DNA of 64,000 bases from Stereum hirsutum FP-91666 SS1 (taxonomy: Eukaryota; Basidiomycota; Agaricomycetes; Russulales; Stereaceae). The first letter of the stretch is position 1. The number at the start of each line of letters is the position of its first letter. A program made the translations under genes and the position numbers. The DNA is taken from contig NW_006763144.1 of the NCBI RefSeq assembly GCF_000264905.1, forward strand, positions 1,471,111-1,535,110, written 5' to 3'. The notes under the pieces are model-generated. The model had not been told where the DNA came from, ran no database searches, and worked only from the letters and a program-made list of their open reading frames with translations. Of the stretch, positions 11,681 to 23,707 are shown piece after piece.

Positions 11681-14129
11681 TTAAATGTTGGTCCCTGCTA
11701 CTACCGTCCCATCCAATGCGGATGACTCTTCATGCGTAGCACCCACCTGGGCCACTATAGCCGCATTCACCTTCTTCACCAACTCTGCGGCCTCGTTTGC
11801 ATCCTCTGCATTGCTCCCTGCTACTTTATCCAATAGATCTTTCGCCAAATCCAGGTCTCCTCCAGTCTGGAACTGGAATCTAGCGACATAGATACAGGAT
11901 TTGGCATATTCGGCGAGCATTTTCTCTGCAAAAGGGTGAGGAAATGGCGGTGGGGGGCATATCGTGAAGACTCACGAGTTGCACGGCAGACGTGGATGAC
12001 TCGCATATGATAGTCTGCTGCTTCCTTCTGCTCCTTCAGGTCATCGTACAGTTTCGCAAGCTTTAAGCTGATCGTGCTCTCATTGACGTCAGCACCTAGA
12101 AGGGCTCGTTTGTAGCACTCGACGGCTTCACGCAGTCTAGGGGAGACCAAACATTAACGACAGACCAGAATAAAATCTGTAGTAAAACTGACCTTCCCAT
12201 CTCTTCGTAACTTGCCGCCTGAGCTTGCCATAATCGAACATCATACGGTCTGTGAGAGTAGATTTAGCTGGTGAAAGGTCGCAAAAGAGCTATTTGCGTA
12301 CCGTAGTGATGTGGCGTGTTGGAAGTAATGCAGCGCATACTGATGCATGTTCAAGAGTTCGTAGGCTTGGCCCAGTCCGTACCACGCTCTGTAGTCTTTT
12401 CTGTTCACCTCTGTATAGTATTAGTGCTGGAGGAGACATGCGCTGAATATGGTAGCACGAACCAACGGCGATACGGTAGGCTTCGATCGCGGCATGTGAG
12501 TTTTTCATCTCGACGTACTCATGGCCCATTAAAGTCCATGCTGAAAGATATGTCGGGTCGAGCTGTGTTGCCCGACGGAAATACTTTATAGCCTTGTCGT
12601 GTTCAGCACGTAGTGAGTAATGATTTCCTGAAAGACATATCGGTTAGAGTTTGGCGATTATTTGCTAGGGAAAGAAACAAACCGACGAGGCAGCATACTT
12701 CCGGTCGATCCTTGTCCACTGTCAGGAACTCGTGTGCGAGTTTGGATAGTCGTAGCCGGTCCTCAGTGACATACAGTATGTTTGAATAGATATCGATATC
12801 GTCTACGCGATATGGATCAAGTTCCAGGATCTTCTTGAACTGTATCTCGGCCTGGCCAAAGTCTGGGAGAAACACATGAGTTGAGTTACATATCTATGAT
12901 ATTGAAGACGGACCATGAAGATGATACAACGCAGTAGCGCGCATGCTCATAATCCACAGACTATTCGGAAAATAATCAGGAGCCAGAAGTTTATCGCACA
13001 TGTCGATCTCATTCTCCGACGGCTGATGTAGAACATTCAGCGTTTTGATATGAAAAAATTGAACGAGAGGGTGAGTCGGTGGGAGAGGTATCAGCGGGAT
13101 GAGGCCTGCTAGCTAAACTTAATAAAGATCACCATTAATCGAGAAGCCATACAGTTGCAGAGCATACCTCTTCGCCATCATTGACCAGGTTGGTCAATAA
13201 AGTCCAAGCAGACCAATTCCAAGGATATCGTTCTATGGAGCGTATTGTGCATTCAATTGATTCTTCTCGTCGTTGTATGCGATAAAGCAGAAGGCCTCGA
13301 CTGAACCAATTATCAGCGTCAGCGATTCACCGTTTAACGTGGAATAGACATCCTACATGAAAAGGATCCATGGATCGGTATTGCTTATTTGAGCAGCGCA
13401 CTCGTAAAGTTGTGAAAGCAAGACGTTGACTGGTGCCGTAGGTTGATTTCTATCGCCTATGTAATTGGTCAAATACAACCGTGGTGGCGAGGGTAACGTT
13501 TAGAACAGAGACTCACCATCCATCTTATTCCAATCGCGCAACGCTTGCTTCTCACTGGCCTATAGTCTACACATTCAGTAGACTGACCTTAGGGGGAGAA
13601 GCACTGGCACAGACTCACCAAATATCTCGCATAAAGACCGAGAAACTGTCCCTTGACACTCGAGCATTTGCTCAACAAGTGACTTGCATGCAGGAACTCC
13701 TTTGAATCAAAGCATGCCCTTCCCTGCGACAGAAGGTCCTCCTCATTGGTTTCTATGTCCATCTCTGCCATTCGCGCGCCAATATCCTCGACATTCGTAG
13801 CTGGTATCTGTGGAACTGGTACGCCACCGGTATCAATGTGGAGAGACGTTGTGGACGGGGGATTTGGGATGAGGGGGCTTCGTGATTGTGGCGGTCTAGA
13901 AGGTGTAGATGCAAACGCGATTTCCTTTGGGACGGCGCGCTTTTTCTCCAGTGGGACAGAAGCTAGAAGCTCGGCGGCCCTAATCTACTTCTCAGCTTGA
14001 GGCTGCGAGCATACAAAGGAATACGGACCATTTCGACGCGTGGCTCAGACCTCGCTCGGTGCAATCCTTTATAGCCCTCCGTAAGCTGATAATGGTATCG
14101 CTGTCTACTGGGATGGCGTCCGTGCTCAT
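11681..14129 (-). CDS. CDC23: Anaphase-promoting complex subunit 8 (Cdc23), TPR protein
   Basis: Scaffold TPR subunit of the APC/C ubiquitin ligase, which drives mitotic exit. ATG 14129 opens [20 protein letters not shown], an N-terminal APC8 domain that continues into [20 protein letters not shown]. The linker is longer and more polar than in animals. [20 protein letters not shown] follows. The signature [18 protein letters not shown] is at about 12760-12830. TPR repeats follow in small exons, among them [24 protein letters not shown] and [16 protein letters not shown] sequences. The C-terminus is [13 protein letters not shown] ... VVAGTNI with TAA at 11681. About a dozen introns fall within 2.45 kb, which is dense even for this window. 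The gene is divergent from ALG14 (290-bp gap). The APC8 signature makes the identity secure. Confidence 0.9.
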
Positions 14130-14418
14130 TATATTTGCAGTCGCGAGCTTTGACGGCGTGAAAAGAAAATGAGAGACAGAACAAGCCCGAATGCCAGAAG
14201 TTCAACAGAGGTGAACGCGTCAGGGGCAACGCCACATCGAACGCGGCCACGTGGTCATGTTCGCACAAGAGGATCGTTGTCCGCTCTTCGAGTCGCATTA
14301 GCCATATTCTTCTCATGATCTCAGCTGGAAGACTCGACTGTGGAATCAAGAGGCTTGATTTTTTTTGCTGGTCGATAGCTCAACAGCGTCACCAATCAGC
14401 TCATCTCTAGACATTCCC

Positions 14419-15312
14419 ATGCCACTTATTCTCATAATCCTCGTTGCTCTGGTTGTAATCTGCACTCGGCTCTACATTGCGTGCAAAGCGCAACCGATCC
14501 GAAGACCGCGAACCACCAACACCTGCAGTCTTGCCGTTTTCTTAGGATCAGGTCGGTGCAATGTGCATAAAACGTGCCATCCACTCGATGACCATTGTCT
14601 TAGGAGGTCATACAACCGAGTCTCTCACTCTTCTCGGATCCCTGGATTTTTCGCGGTACACTCCTCGGACCTACATTGTCAGCCAGGGCGATTTGCTCAG
14701 CGTGCAGAAAGCCATCGCACTCGAAGCTTCTAAAATGGAGGAATCGATCTCACAACCGGTTTCGTTCTCTCAACTCGCTCTCCGCTTGCGTCCGGGTATT
14801 CATCTATGCTTTTCAGGAGAAACCCCCCTACACAATCGTCACCATTCCGCGGGCTCGCCGTGTGCACCAGCCACTCATTGCTACACCTCCAACAGCGCTG
14901 TATTCTCTTCTCATTGCTATCTGGCGCCTCACTTTCGCCCCACGGTTATTGAATGCAAACCTTCCGGAAGTTCTCGTTCTCAATGGTCCGGGAACATGCT
15001 TCTCCCTTTGTGTCGCTGCGTACCTCAATCGAGTAAGTCTTTTACTATGCAGATCCGCCCCCCATATGATGCCGAGGTATGGGCACAGTTTCTAGGAATA
15101 CCGTCTCCCAGGATGGTATACATCGAGTCATTTGCTCGTGTCAAATCCTTGTCACTGTCAGGAAAACTGCTCCGTTCCGTCGTCGACAGGTATGTGCCCT
15201 CAATGTCACAGGTATACCAATCAAGCTTACATACCAACCTAGTTTTGTGGTCCAATGGCCCGACTTATTGAGCGATGGAAAACGCGGTGTGTATCGTGGA
15301 TGGATGGTTTGA
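14419..15312 (+). CDS. ALG14: UDP-GlcNAc transferase subunit ALG14
   Basis: Membrane anchor of the Alg13/Alg14 glycosyltransferase. It adds the second GlcNAc to dolichol-PP-GlcNAc on the cytosolic face of the ER during N-glycan assembly. ATG 14419 starts a single signal-anchor helix (MPLILIILVALVVICTRLYI). The nucleotide-sugar-binding loop FLGSGGHTTE is completed by splicing an intron at about 14553-14604. Later exons give YTIVTIPRARRVHQP, LPEVLVLNGPGTC (family NGPGT motif) and YIESFARVKSLSLSGKLLR (family ESxARVxxLSLSGxLL motif). The C-terminus is FVVQWPDL then GVYRGWMV and TGA at 15310-15312. Roughly 230 residues, normal for the family. It is divergent from CDC23 and convergent with U2AF1. 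Confidence 0.93.
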
Positions 15313-15928
15313 TAGAGATTTCCACGCACGGGAGTTTCTACTCACGTCCTTCGCATCGTTCGCAATCGCCACGCTGGTTGTAAGCAGAACTCGAGAGATT
15401 GAATCGTCGATACCCTAACGCTGGCCGCCCTTCGCTTGCGCTGTCGAAAGGTTTGTTGGCATCACCGAATGGATGATGTTATCCCAAGCGCCGTAATGTG
15501 TCACATATCGGCAGTCCACAGTGACATGAAATATGATCCACTCACGGCAAAGGACAAACCCGATAGCAAGGTCAGACTTAATGCTGCTTAGATCTGCCGC
15601 CCTTTCTAGCGGTCATAATTATTTTGTACTTAACTTTCAGTCCTTCCCCTCTTGTGCACATACCTTCTTTGACCATCAAGGCTCGATGTTCCCTAACTTC
15701 GGACACTCTTACGCTTTTGATAGCCACCGTAGATCATCACCTCACCTCGAATACCACCACGCTTACTACTCCAAGGCATTTGAAAGCTCTGTGGATAAGA
15801 GCACAGGGTTGGAGCGAAATCAGTTCAATTCACGATCACAAGGGGCACAAGAATAAAAAGCACTGATTACACATTGGGGAAACATGATGTACTGAAGACA
15901 GCGAAAGATACACACGACACGACGAACC
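15313..15928. other. Intergenic region between convergent ALG14 and U2AF1
   Basis: About 615 bases. Two open frames of 80-107 codons overlap in it on the plus strand (15533-15856 and 15624-15866), but neither has a recognisable motif or clear splice partners. I see no supportable gene. Confidence 0.45.
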
Positions 15929-16857
15929 CTACTTCCTTGTCCACCTATCCTCTCCAGTACTACCAGCCTTCCTCGATGGACTGGCGCTACGACCGCGACC
16001 ACCCTCGCGCTTGGATGGTTCCCATCCACCTGCGCCACCTGCATTCTGCGGGGGGTTGATTTTGCGCTCTAGACGCTGTCCGTGCCGCAAGCTTGATACA
16101 AGCTCTTTGGAAGCGAGGCGGAGATGCATAAAGTTGCAGAAACCACCCCGGTTACATTCTCCATTCTCGTTCTGTCGACAGCATGCTTCCCGGAAGTCTG
16201 TGACGGGCGACAACTCAGCATATAGTGGACGTCCTAGTCATGTGTGGAAGTGTATTAGTAGAGAATCATTGGCGACCAAGGACTACACGCACCTGCATAC
16301 CAGCGGTCGTTTAAATTGTCCACGGCAGCTTGAGCTTCTGTCTCCCACTCGTATCGAGCATACACATTTCCGATCAAGTGGTCCCCGACGTTGTCACAAA
16401 CCTTGGAGCACGTCAGCCAGCTATAGTAGAGAAGGCTTTGGAAGGGCGCTATAACACTCACATGTAGCTCCAGTAAGTGACCGAACTTCGACAATTCACA
16501 GTACAAGTCCTCATACACCGCATCAAAACCATCCTGAAGTTCTTTCGGCGTCAACTTGCACACAGGGTCATGAGCGGGGTTATGGTAGACGTTGGGGAGA
16601 AGGATTGTCTGTGAGAACGGTGGCTTGATGTGCTTTCGTGAGCAGCGATCGCCGTGGCGACATGCTCCAATCTGGTCAAGAATACTATGAGATAATAAGT
16701 CGACAAACGACAAAGGGTGACGCACTTTGTAGTAGAAAGAACAGTTGACACGATCCTGCTCTGTTCCAAAGATGTTTGCCTAACAGTAGAGCGAGCTCGT
16801 ATGAGGTTCATTGAATAAAGACACTTCCAAACAAATGCGTACCAAATGTGAAGCCAT
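15929..16857 (-). CDS. U2AF1: Splicing factor U2AF small subunit (U2AF35)
   Basis: Recognises the 3' splice-site AG together with the large U2AF subunit. A tiny first exon (MASHL, ATG 16857) is spliced to ANIFGTEQDRVNCSFYYK and then [20 protein letters not shown], completing the first CCCH zinc finger ([20 protein letters not shown]). The central U2AF-homology RRM includes YEDLYCELSKFGHLLELHV, GDHLIGNVYARYE and AAVDNLNDRWYAGR. The second zinc finger is CCRQNENGECNRGGFCNFMH. The tail is short and basic with only a few RS dipeptides (GRGRSASPSRK) and ends WTRK with TAG at 15929-15931. About 235 residues, like human U2AF35 without its long RS domain. Fungi with short degenerate introns rely on this factor. 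The identity is secure. Confidence 0.95.
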
Positions 16858-17454
16858 AGTGAAGACGTTGCGATGCCTAAGTTCAAGTTGATGGTCGTAC
16901 AAGGGAAGATGCTTCGGTACTTGAGGACGCGACGAGCTGCAGAGGCCACACGGCTGACTCAGCATGGCGGAGTTCCAACCCGAACCTTCGAGGCCTCCCG
17001 GTTAATTGGCTACTTGCTTGAAGTACGTGGTCAAAGACCGCGTCTTTCCTGCTTTTTGGTTTTTCGCAGTAGTGATGGACCACGCTACAACCATTATGCA
17101 ATTCACCCCATCTCCCATGATGCACAACGTATGCTCGAGTCGAACAATTGTGTGATACTTATCTCGGGCGCGTGTGAAGCCGGAGGCACAACTCTATGCG
17201 AGCAAAGAAACATATCGCACGACGAGGCCAAACTAATCTTTCTCAGTATCCCTCGGACACCTCAGGCCAAGTATGGAATCGCTACGATCGTGTGGCTAGT
17301 TCGCGGCACTGCACATTGGGAAACATATATATACAAGCGAGAGGAGGACCATATCAATGGCTGTGACGATACGCTATGGGAAAGTAGGGAGTATCACAGC
17401 GGGAATTACTCGTGGACTCCTCAAACTAATGTTATACGTACTAAAATGCATTTT
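16858..17454. other. Region upstream of U2AF1, with one orphan open frame
   Basis: Presumed U2AF1 promoter and the 3' flank of the next regulator. A plus-strand open frame (16873-17586, 237 codons, no intron) crosses it and overlaps the last exon of the Zn2Cys6 gene on the other strand. No motif, signal peptide or family was recognised, so I do not call it a gene. Confidence 0.4.
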
Positions 17455-18979
17455 TCATTGAATTGCACGTCCCCAGCACTCCGCATAATAACTAGGGGGC
17501 TCCCAGCACATCAAAGGGTCTTCCCCGAGGACTTGACAAGGGCGGTCAACTTGCGACACACATGCTTGCTTGGCAGGAGGGAGTGAATACGCGGGCGTGG
17601 GCGACTGTTCACCAAATGCCGGAATTTGGACCGCGTCGGGAGTGACGACTGGACTGAGGCAGTCTGAGTCATGATGCAAAGGACGATCCGAAAATTGTGC
17701 GGCTGCAGGCCACGAGCGGGCTCGGTCAGGAGACGCAGTGCTCCGAAGTGCTGTCCTGAGGGTTAAATATCAATCGCCGAAGAGCGGGAGGATAGAGATG
17801 GCCAAATCGAACTGACATTACAAGAGCATCAATCTCGTTGAGTCGCCGCAAGAGCAAGCAAGTTGACATGTGCGTCGAGTAGCTGAGGACTTCCTCTGCC
17901 TTTCGTATTCTTGGATAGAGGTTGGCGATGACGGCGTGTATTCCAGGTTCGTTTAAGCAATTACAATAGTGAATGCTATCATGGTATCCGGTGCGCGATG
18001 GGACAGTTTCATCGTCTATGACTTCGTTCACTAATTGTGCGAATAGATGGCCCTCGCTTCCGAGCTCTGGGAACAAAGACGCAGGCGGTGGGGGAAGAGG
18101 TGATGGTTGCGTCTTGGGACCATTATGCAATGGCAAGGGTGAATTCGTTGTATGTGCGCGACATTCGGAAGGGTGACAGGGCGCGATTGGGGAACTCGCG
18201 GAAGATGTAGATGGGTTGGAAGGCCAAGAAGGGGACGATGTAACCGCCCCTGGGTCGTAGGCAGTGTATACACCGGAAGACATGACCGGTATTGCTCTTT
18301 GGTGATGACGTTGCTTCGCATTGGAAGACGCCGTTTCTCTGCTGTCATTTCCATCGACAACCAAAGAAGAAATACTTGTGCCGTGAGCAGCTGCATCGGA
18401 GTTCGCGATTCTTGCAGGCTCGATCCACCGAGGACGGCCTTTGTACTTCATCTATAATAAACACTGATAAGTAGAAGTCGGTTTCTAATTGAGTGTCCTC
18501 CTTACATCCCGAATGATACCCTCTAACTCAGTGATACGACTCTGAAGACGGGCCAGCTCCGCATCAGGACCCTTCCTATATTCCAGTCAGAAATCAGCTA
18601 GTTAACATCACCATCACACCGCGAAGAACAGACCCATGGTTTGGATCATCAACTTCGAACACACAGAGACCAGACTGGAAACGGAAAATGTCAGTGAATA
18701 AAGTTCGGTAGAATCAATAGCAATTAGGGTGCTCACGAGCCCAAGTTGCGTACAGCGGCCACAGGGGCGCTTTCGGTCGCACTGGCAAACAGGGAATCAA
18801 TAAATTAAAGGCGATTCGTAACGGTGGAAGCATACCATGCGCTTAGAGGTGTGACAGTTAATGCATGACTGCATCGTTCGATTGCGGCGACGCTTTCGGT
18901 GATCTCCTCCAGAGGATACTGTCGCATCAGTGGCATCAAGGGAGGATCGCTTGCGCTGATTAGTGACTTCCACGGGCAT
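17455..18979 (-). CDS. Small Zn2Cys6 transcription factor
   Basis: Nuclear regulator of about 400 residues. The N-terminus is basic (DHRKRRRNRTMQSCINCHTS). The zinc cluster CINCHTSKRM-CDRKRPCGRC-TQLGLTGLC (C-x2-C-x6-C-x5-C-x2-C-x8-C) is split by introns at about 18776-18837 and 18680-18740. A short coiled coil KGPDAELARLQSRITELEGI follows, then a Ser/Pro-rich region. The conserved C-terminal region has HDSIHYCNCLNEPGIHAVIA and LYPRIRKAEEVL. The last intron joins NEIDALV to TALRSTASPDRARSW, and the protein ends ECWGRAIQ. It lacks the large fungal-specific TF domain of the first regulator and belongs to a compact class common in basidiomycetes. ATG 18979 gives the only initiator near the cluster. 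The target is unknown. Confidence 0.82.
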
Positions 18980-20736
18980 GTTATGACAGTCGACAAGGAT
19001 GAGATCGAGGGAGAAATGACACAGTAAACGCGGGCCTCAAAACTATCGCTTATTGATAGGGAAGGGGGAGTAGGAAAATGTAGCCTCGCCACTGCGGGCA
19101 TATTTAACGGTCAACTCTGTTGCTGAGAAAGAGTGAGAAAGACCTTCCCAGCCTCCCAGAGGGAAGGAGACGCGCACTCCAGATAACGTGAGACCGAGAT
19201 GGTGAAAAGCCCTTCAGTCCAGCAGTGCAATCGGCTGCGCATAATGACATCCAGAGAAAGTAGAGGATGTCATAGCGCCGAGCGATCCATGGTGCTCTGA
19301 TTGGTATGCTGCTCGACGGAATCGTTACCTCGAAATAGACATTCAAGAAGCTTGTTGCCAAGAGATTCCAAGGGCTCATCCGCTGGACAGACTTTAATTG
19401 CCGGACACGCCTCACCACGGGAATGCATAACGTGAGTAAACAATGACATGAAATAATGGGAACAAACCAAGTTGAGTTGTGGCGCCGTCTGAAACTTCTG
19501 CCACTCGGGACGGAGAAATACGGACAAGGTGTGAAGCCTATCGTAGTAAAGAACAGATCGATACAAAAGCTTGGTCAAAACCGACGCGGAAAATAAGCCT
19601 GAACTCCTTTTTGCAGAGGGTGCTAGTAGGAGACCCCAGTTCCACTCTATGAGGACACGGGATGCCGAATTATGGGAGGTGGTGTAAGATCTTCTATGTC
19701 ATTCAACAAGAGCATCGACGCCTCCTGAGAATGTACTCTACCGGGTGCAGATGTATATTGGGGCTGCTGAGCAATTGAAATCGCGAGAAGATTGAGTGTC
19801 CGTGACGCAACAGTTCAAAGAAACTTACCGAGGCCATAAGTATGAGAAATTTTGAAGCAGAAAGTAGGCAAGACGCAGATGATACTTACCCGCGCCTCTC
19901 CGCAGTATATGGCCGGTCTTGGCTTCTTGACGGATCTGGGAAAGAAGTACTTCATGCGAACTATACCGGTCGGAGGCCAGCTGCAAACGGAACGAGTTAA
20001 ACAGAGGTATGACCGTCGAAGACCTGCCGTCTATTCGATCCTTCACCGAAGAATCTAACATCGGCTACGTCCATGTGACAAGTACCATCTTACAAGGCCA
20101 GTGATGTAATGTGCATTGCACGATCCAGGACGAGGGAGTGCCTCACAGCCGAGGAACGATAAGGATGATCATATCAGCGCTGTGTGGTCTCAAGTTGAAC
20201 AAAAATGGCGGAAAGGTGAAAACCGTTAGGCTTAGTCACGGACGGAAGATTGCCAGGATTACAGTAAAGTAGCCCTTGGGAGCACAGGATCGTGATGTGT
20301 TCAGCGGAGATGTCGATTGGAGGTCTTGTATTGCACATATTAAGGCCGAGAGGAGTTAATTGTGTAGACGCTGGTAGATGCCGCTCGTGGAGGGCTCACC
20401 AAACTGATCTATCCGTTGACGGTGGTCTGATGGTATGTGTGGACTCTTCGCGACAAGCCTTACACTGTCCGGAGATCGTAAACGGAGAATTGTTATTATA
20501 ACTTGATAGTAACAACTGCGAGGTTGCACATCATCTTGAGCGATTGTACTAGTGTAGGGATAGACGATTCTGTTTCGTATCAAACTGCTTAGTCCTGCGA
20601 ACTGCTGAATTTGTAAGCTAAGTGACGCTAATCTACAAGTCTTAAGATTCATTCACATACATATGAGATGCATGTCTTGACGAAGGTCCGCATCATATAG
20701 TTGGTACATCCCTGACCAATGAGGCAGCCGTAGAGA
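18980..20736. other. Gene-poor stretch with scattered coding-like fragments
   Basis: About 1.75 kb between the small regulator and the carrier-like gene. The minus strand shows fragments that read like protein: 20061-19895 (MLDSSVKDRIDGRSSTVIPL then SSHEVLLSQIRQEAKTGHIL, followed by a GTAAGT donor), 19766-19647 (SAPGRVHSQEASMLLLNDIE then TAG), and 19530-19330 (LHTLSVFLRPEWQKFQTAPQ then CPADEPLESLGNKLLECLF). I could not join them in one frame with standard splice sites, so they may be remnants of a decayed gene or chance. Nothing is recognised on the plus strand. Confidence 0.35.
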
Positions 20737-21970
20737 TCAAGAGAACGCCCCAAATCCACCAAATAGAAGTGTAAGCCACCAGCCGCGGTACAATGCTCGC
20801 CAGCCTTCTTCGATGACGATGCGCTTCCCACAGTCGACTAAACCCAAGTATGGATCCATCTCGCTCCTCAATCTGGAAACTGGATCAGAAAGGGACGGAT
20901 AGAAGGGACGTGCGAACATACCCGATAACATCCTCCTCCGCGCCAGCGTAGTCCGCGACGTCTTCCGCATCACCGTCAATTTCTTGGGCGACGGAGTTGT
21001 ACTCGGCAGAGGCGTGATTTCTCTGGACGGATAGTCTGGTGGCAATGACCTCCAAGGGGCAGAGGACGATGGTACTAAGAACGACCACAGACAGGTAGAT
21101 GACCAGTTTGGGAATGGAAATCTGGTCTGGCGTCGCGGTTTCAGGGTCCGACAGTGCAGGCAAAAGGAGGATACGGAAGGTGCGAAGGCCGATTACGACG
21201 TATGTGATATGCAGGACTTCTGCTGCGAGAAGACCAGGCGTCAAATAAAGGATCCACGGCTTGCGACGTTCGGTTGGGGTGAGCAGAATGTGCAGCGACT
21301 GAACGGGATTGAACCAAGGAAGGCGGTGAGGGGTAGTGATGGCTCTGTCGGGACAACCAAATCAGCGTCGCAGCTATTGAATAAAAAGATGAAGCTTAAG
21401 TGAAGGAGACCTACCGGTAGGTGATGATGACTGCAGGCAATGATACGAGCATGAGGAATATGCTGTATACGAGAGTCCCGATAATACCGGTCGAGGGCGC
21501 GTTGTAGACTCCGTGATTTCGCGGATTCGAGGGCGAAGCGTCGAGGAACAGAGCACCGAAAAGGGTAAGAACTGTATTTGACAGTAAAGTGGGCACTGCG
21601 GGACGAGGAATGAACGTCGCGTCTCATGACACCTCGCTCACATAGATGCACTCACTCATTCCCTTAAACAATCCCGACCAACCCTGAGTGAGGGAGTCAT
21701 GTTCGAGTTGGTTGATGTCAATGAGAGGAGCGAGATCCACAGACGTACCTCCAGACGCTTTACTCTGGCCATCATGACGAAGAAGCTGGTGACGACAGGG
21801 CCTGTATGGGGCTGAACGCCATCCTCTTCGTCGAGCTGAAGTCCCTTCGGATTGTAGTTGGCTCGGAGTCGAACTAACGTGCCATTGAGAGGGACGGTGA
21901 CAACAAGAAAGAAGGCTAGGAAGACTAGGAAGAAAAATACGGCAGCGATACCGAAGGCAAAATCGAGCAT
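20737..21970 (-). CDS. Mitochondrial-carrier-like membrane protein (divergent SLC25 family)
   Basis: Hydrophobic multi-pass protein of about 340 residues. Three carrier-type repeats can be discerned although the motifs are degenerate: FLVVTVPLNGTLVRLRANYN then KRLEGWSGLFKGM; VLCPLEVIATRLSVQRNH; and LRSEMDPYLGLVDCGKRIVI then EEGWRALYRGWWLTLLFGG. The normal Px[DE]xxK/R signature survives best in the second repeat (PLEVIATR). ATG 21970 (MLDFAFGIAAVFFFLVFLAF) is preferred over an upstream in-frame start at 22063. Introns at about 21740, 21600, 21410 and 20930 connect the exons. The stop is TGA at 20737. The substrate cannot be guessed; loss of canonical motifs suggests a divergent function, possibly outer-membrane like Ugo1-type carriers. 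The family call is moderately sure. Confidence 0.62.
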
Positions 21971-23707
21971 GATGACTGTCGTGGACAAACTGGCACTGAC
22001 GAGTGCTGAGCGCTGAGCTGCACAGTGCTGCACTAAGGCTGCGCTGCTCGGCACGAATGGCACAGCTTGGTCCGGCGCGTCCCGGCAGGTCCCGGCGGGC
22101 TCTGAATATGCTTATCGATGGCCAGCGTGGATGAAACCCTCCTTCCTCTCGCCCACCATCATCCCTCTCTCCAGCCCACCTCCTCGCTGCCCGCCCACTC
22201 TACGAGATATGTCTGCCACTGCTACTTGTTATGCCCATAGATGCGTTGCGATGAGGCTACGGTCTCCAACGACATCGCGCACGTCCAATGTGCAGAGTCC
22301 ACTCGGCAACGACAGTGACGATGTGCAAGAGGCAGATTACGCTTTCGTGCGTCGAGCAATCTGCAGCAAATGTCTCTTTTCCCGCGCTTTTTGCGACGTT
22401 ATCGCTATTTTTCTCTGGGACAATTGTTTCCTACGGGCTCGATACCGCTTCCTTGTTATTCATGTGCGTTTTAACCCATAGGACAAAATTTCCCCCTTTT
22501 TTCCCCTCTACACTGGGACCATCCCCGCTTTCCCCCAAGTTTGTTTCATCTTTGTTACTGCTTTTTGCATTTGAAATCCATCGGGCTGGGGCAATAGCTG
22601 TCGCCAGAGCATTTCCGTTCACTCGCAATATCGGTGCCAATTTTCACCACTCCGAGGGTCTGGTAGGTGAACAACGCTAACTCCAGGTTTTCCGACATCC
22701 AATCTTCGCCATGCGCGTCTTAGCCTTGACAAGATGTCTCTGCCGACCGATACAGCTGGCCCTTCTACGCGCTCTCTGCACAACGGTAGCGTCTTCTTCC
22801 AGACTTCCAAGAAATGCGCTCCTTGAAGGTCGACTGAACCGAAGTGTGGCCCAAATATTGGTTAGGTCTTTCGCAATTGCGGCCGAAGGTCTGTCTCGTT
22901 TGGCTGTGTGTGCATGACACTGCCGTGTTATTTTCTCCTAGCTTCGCGTCCCAAGGCTATCACCCATGGATACTGTCCGCCGAAGTTTATCGCTTGCGCT
23001 CCTACATCCTTATCAACTATTCGCGTTCGTCTGCCAGTTATCGCTACCGTGTCTCACTGCCTGCCTGCCTGCCTGTCATCCCTGCGTTACTCTGTCAACA
23101 CTTCTCGCGTATCATGTGCCCTCTATCTGTCCTCAGCAGGCGTTGTTCGTTCCTTCCAAGATGGATGTGCTGGGTTGTTATATTCCGAAGGAGAATACTG
23201 GCGTGATGAGACGTGTCCAGATTTGTGCTTGTCGTGTCCTGCGGGGGTGTTGGGATATGTGGTGCGTTCATAGTTCTTCAGTGACTAGCTGCTGACAACT
23301 GGTTGAATGCAATATGGGTAACGATCTGTTATACTCTCCTTTGTGAACATTTTCTTTGGCCCTCATCGCGTGCGCGTCGTCTGCTCCGCATAATTCACAC
23401 TGTACTTGGTGCTGCGTAGTTGTATCGTGCGGTCGACGTGTCGAAGGGAGCAGGGTGTGTTGCTGCTCACGTATGCTGTCATTCGAGTACGATGTTGGTG
23501 TTATGTATATATGTACTGTATTTTGGAAATATAACTGTTTGCTTGCCATAATAATTGATTAACTCTCCGACGAGTCGCCTGCGTGCGTGCTTGGCTCAAA
23601 CGGCTTGTCCTTGTACTCCACGCTGTCCCGCACACAGACACAGCTCGCCACACCACAACACTTGCTCGCCCTCTGAGCTCTTCTACATTTCGTCCTCTTT
23701 TGCGAGT
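21971..23707. other. Long gene-free stretch upstream of FUN30
   Basis: About 1.7 kb. Both strands hold only short open frames without recognised motifs. The longest plus-strand ones lie at 22288-22680 and 22844-23295. A short CTGC microsatellite sits at about 23057-23075. It may contain long 5' leaders or noncoding transcripts for the carrier-like gene and FUN30, but nothing specific is visible. Confidence 0.45.

Noticed and set aside
14130..14349. Minus-strand open frame continuing upstream of APC8 (EIMRRIWLMRLEERTTILLC)
   Set aside because: It leads into the APC8 first exon in the wrong frame, and the APC8 start at 14129 is well supported.
15533..15866. Two overlapping plus-strand open frames of 80-107 codons between ALG14 and U2AF1
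   Set aside because: No motif, no splice context and no recognised family; the position suits 3' flanking sequence of two convergent genes.
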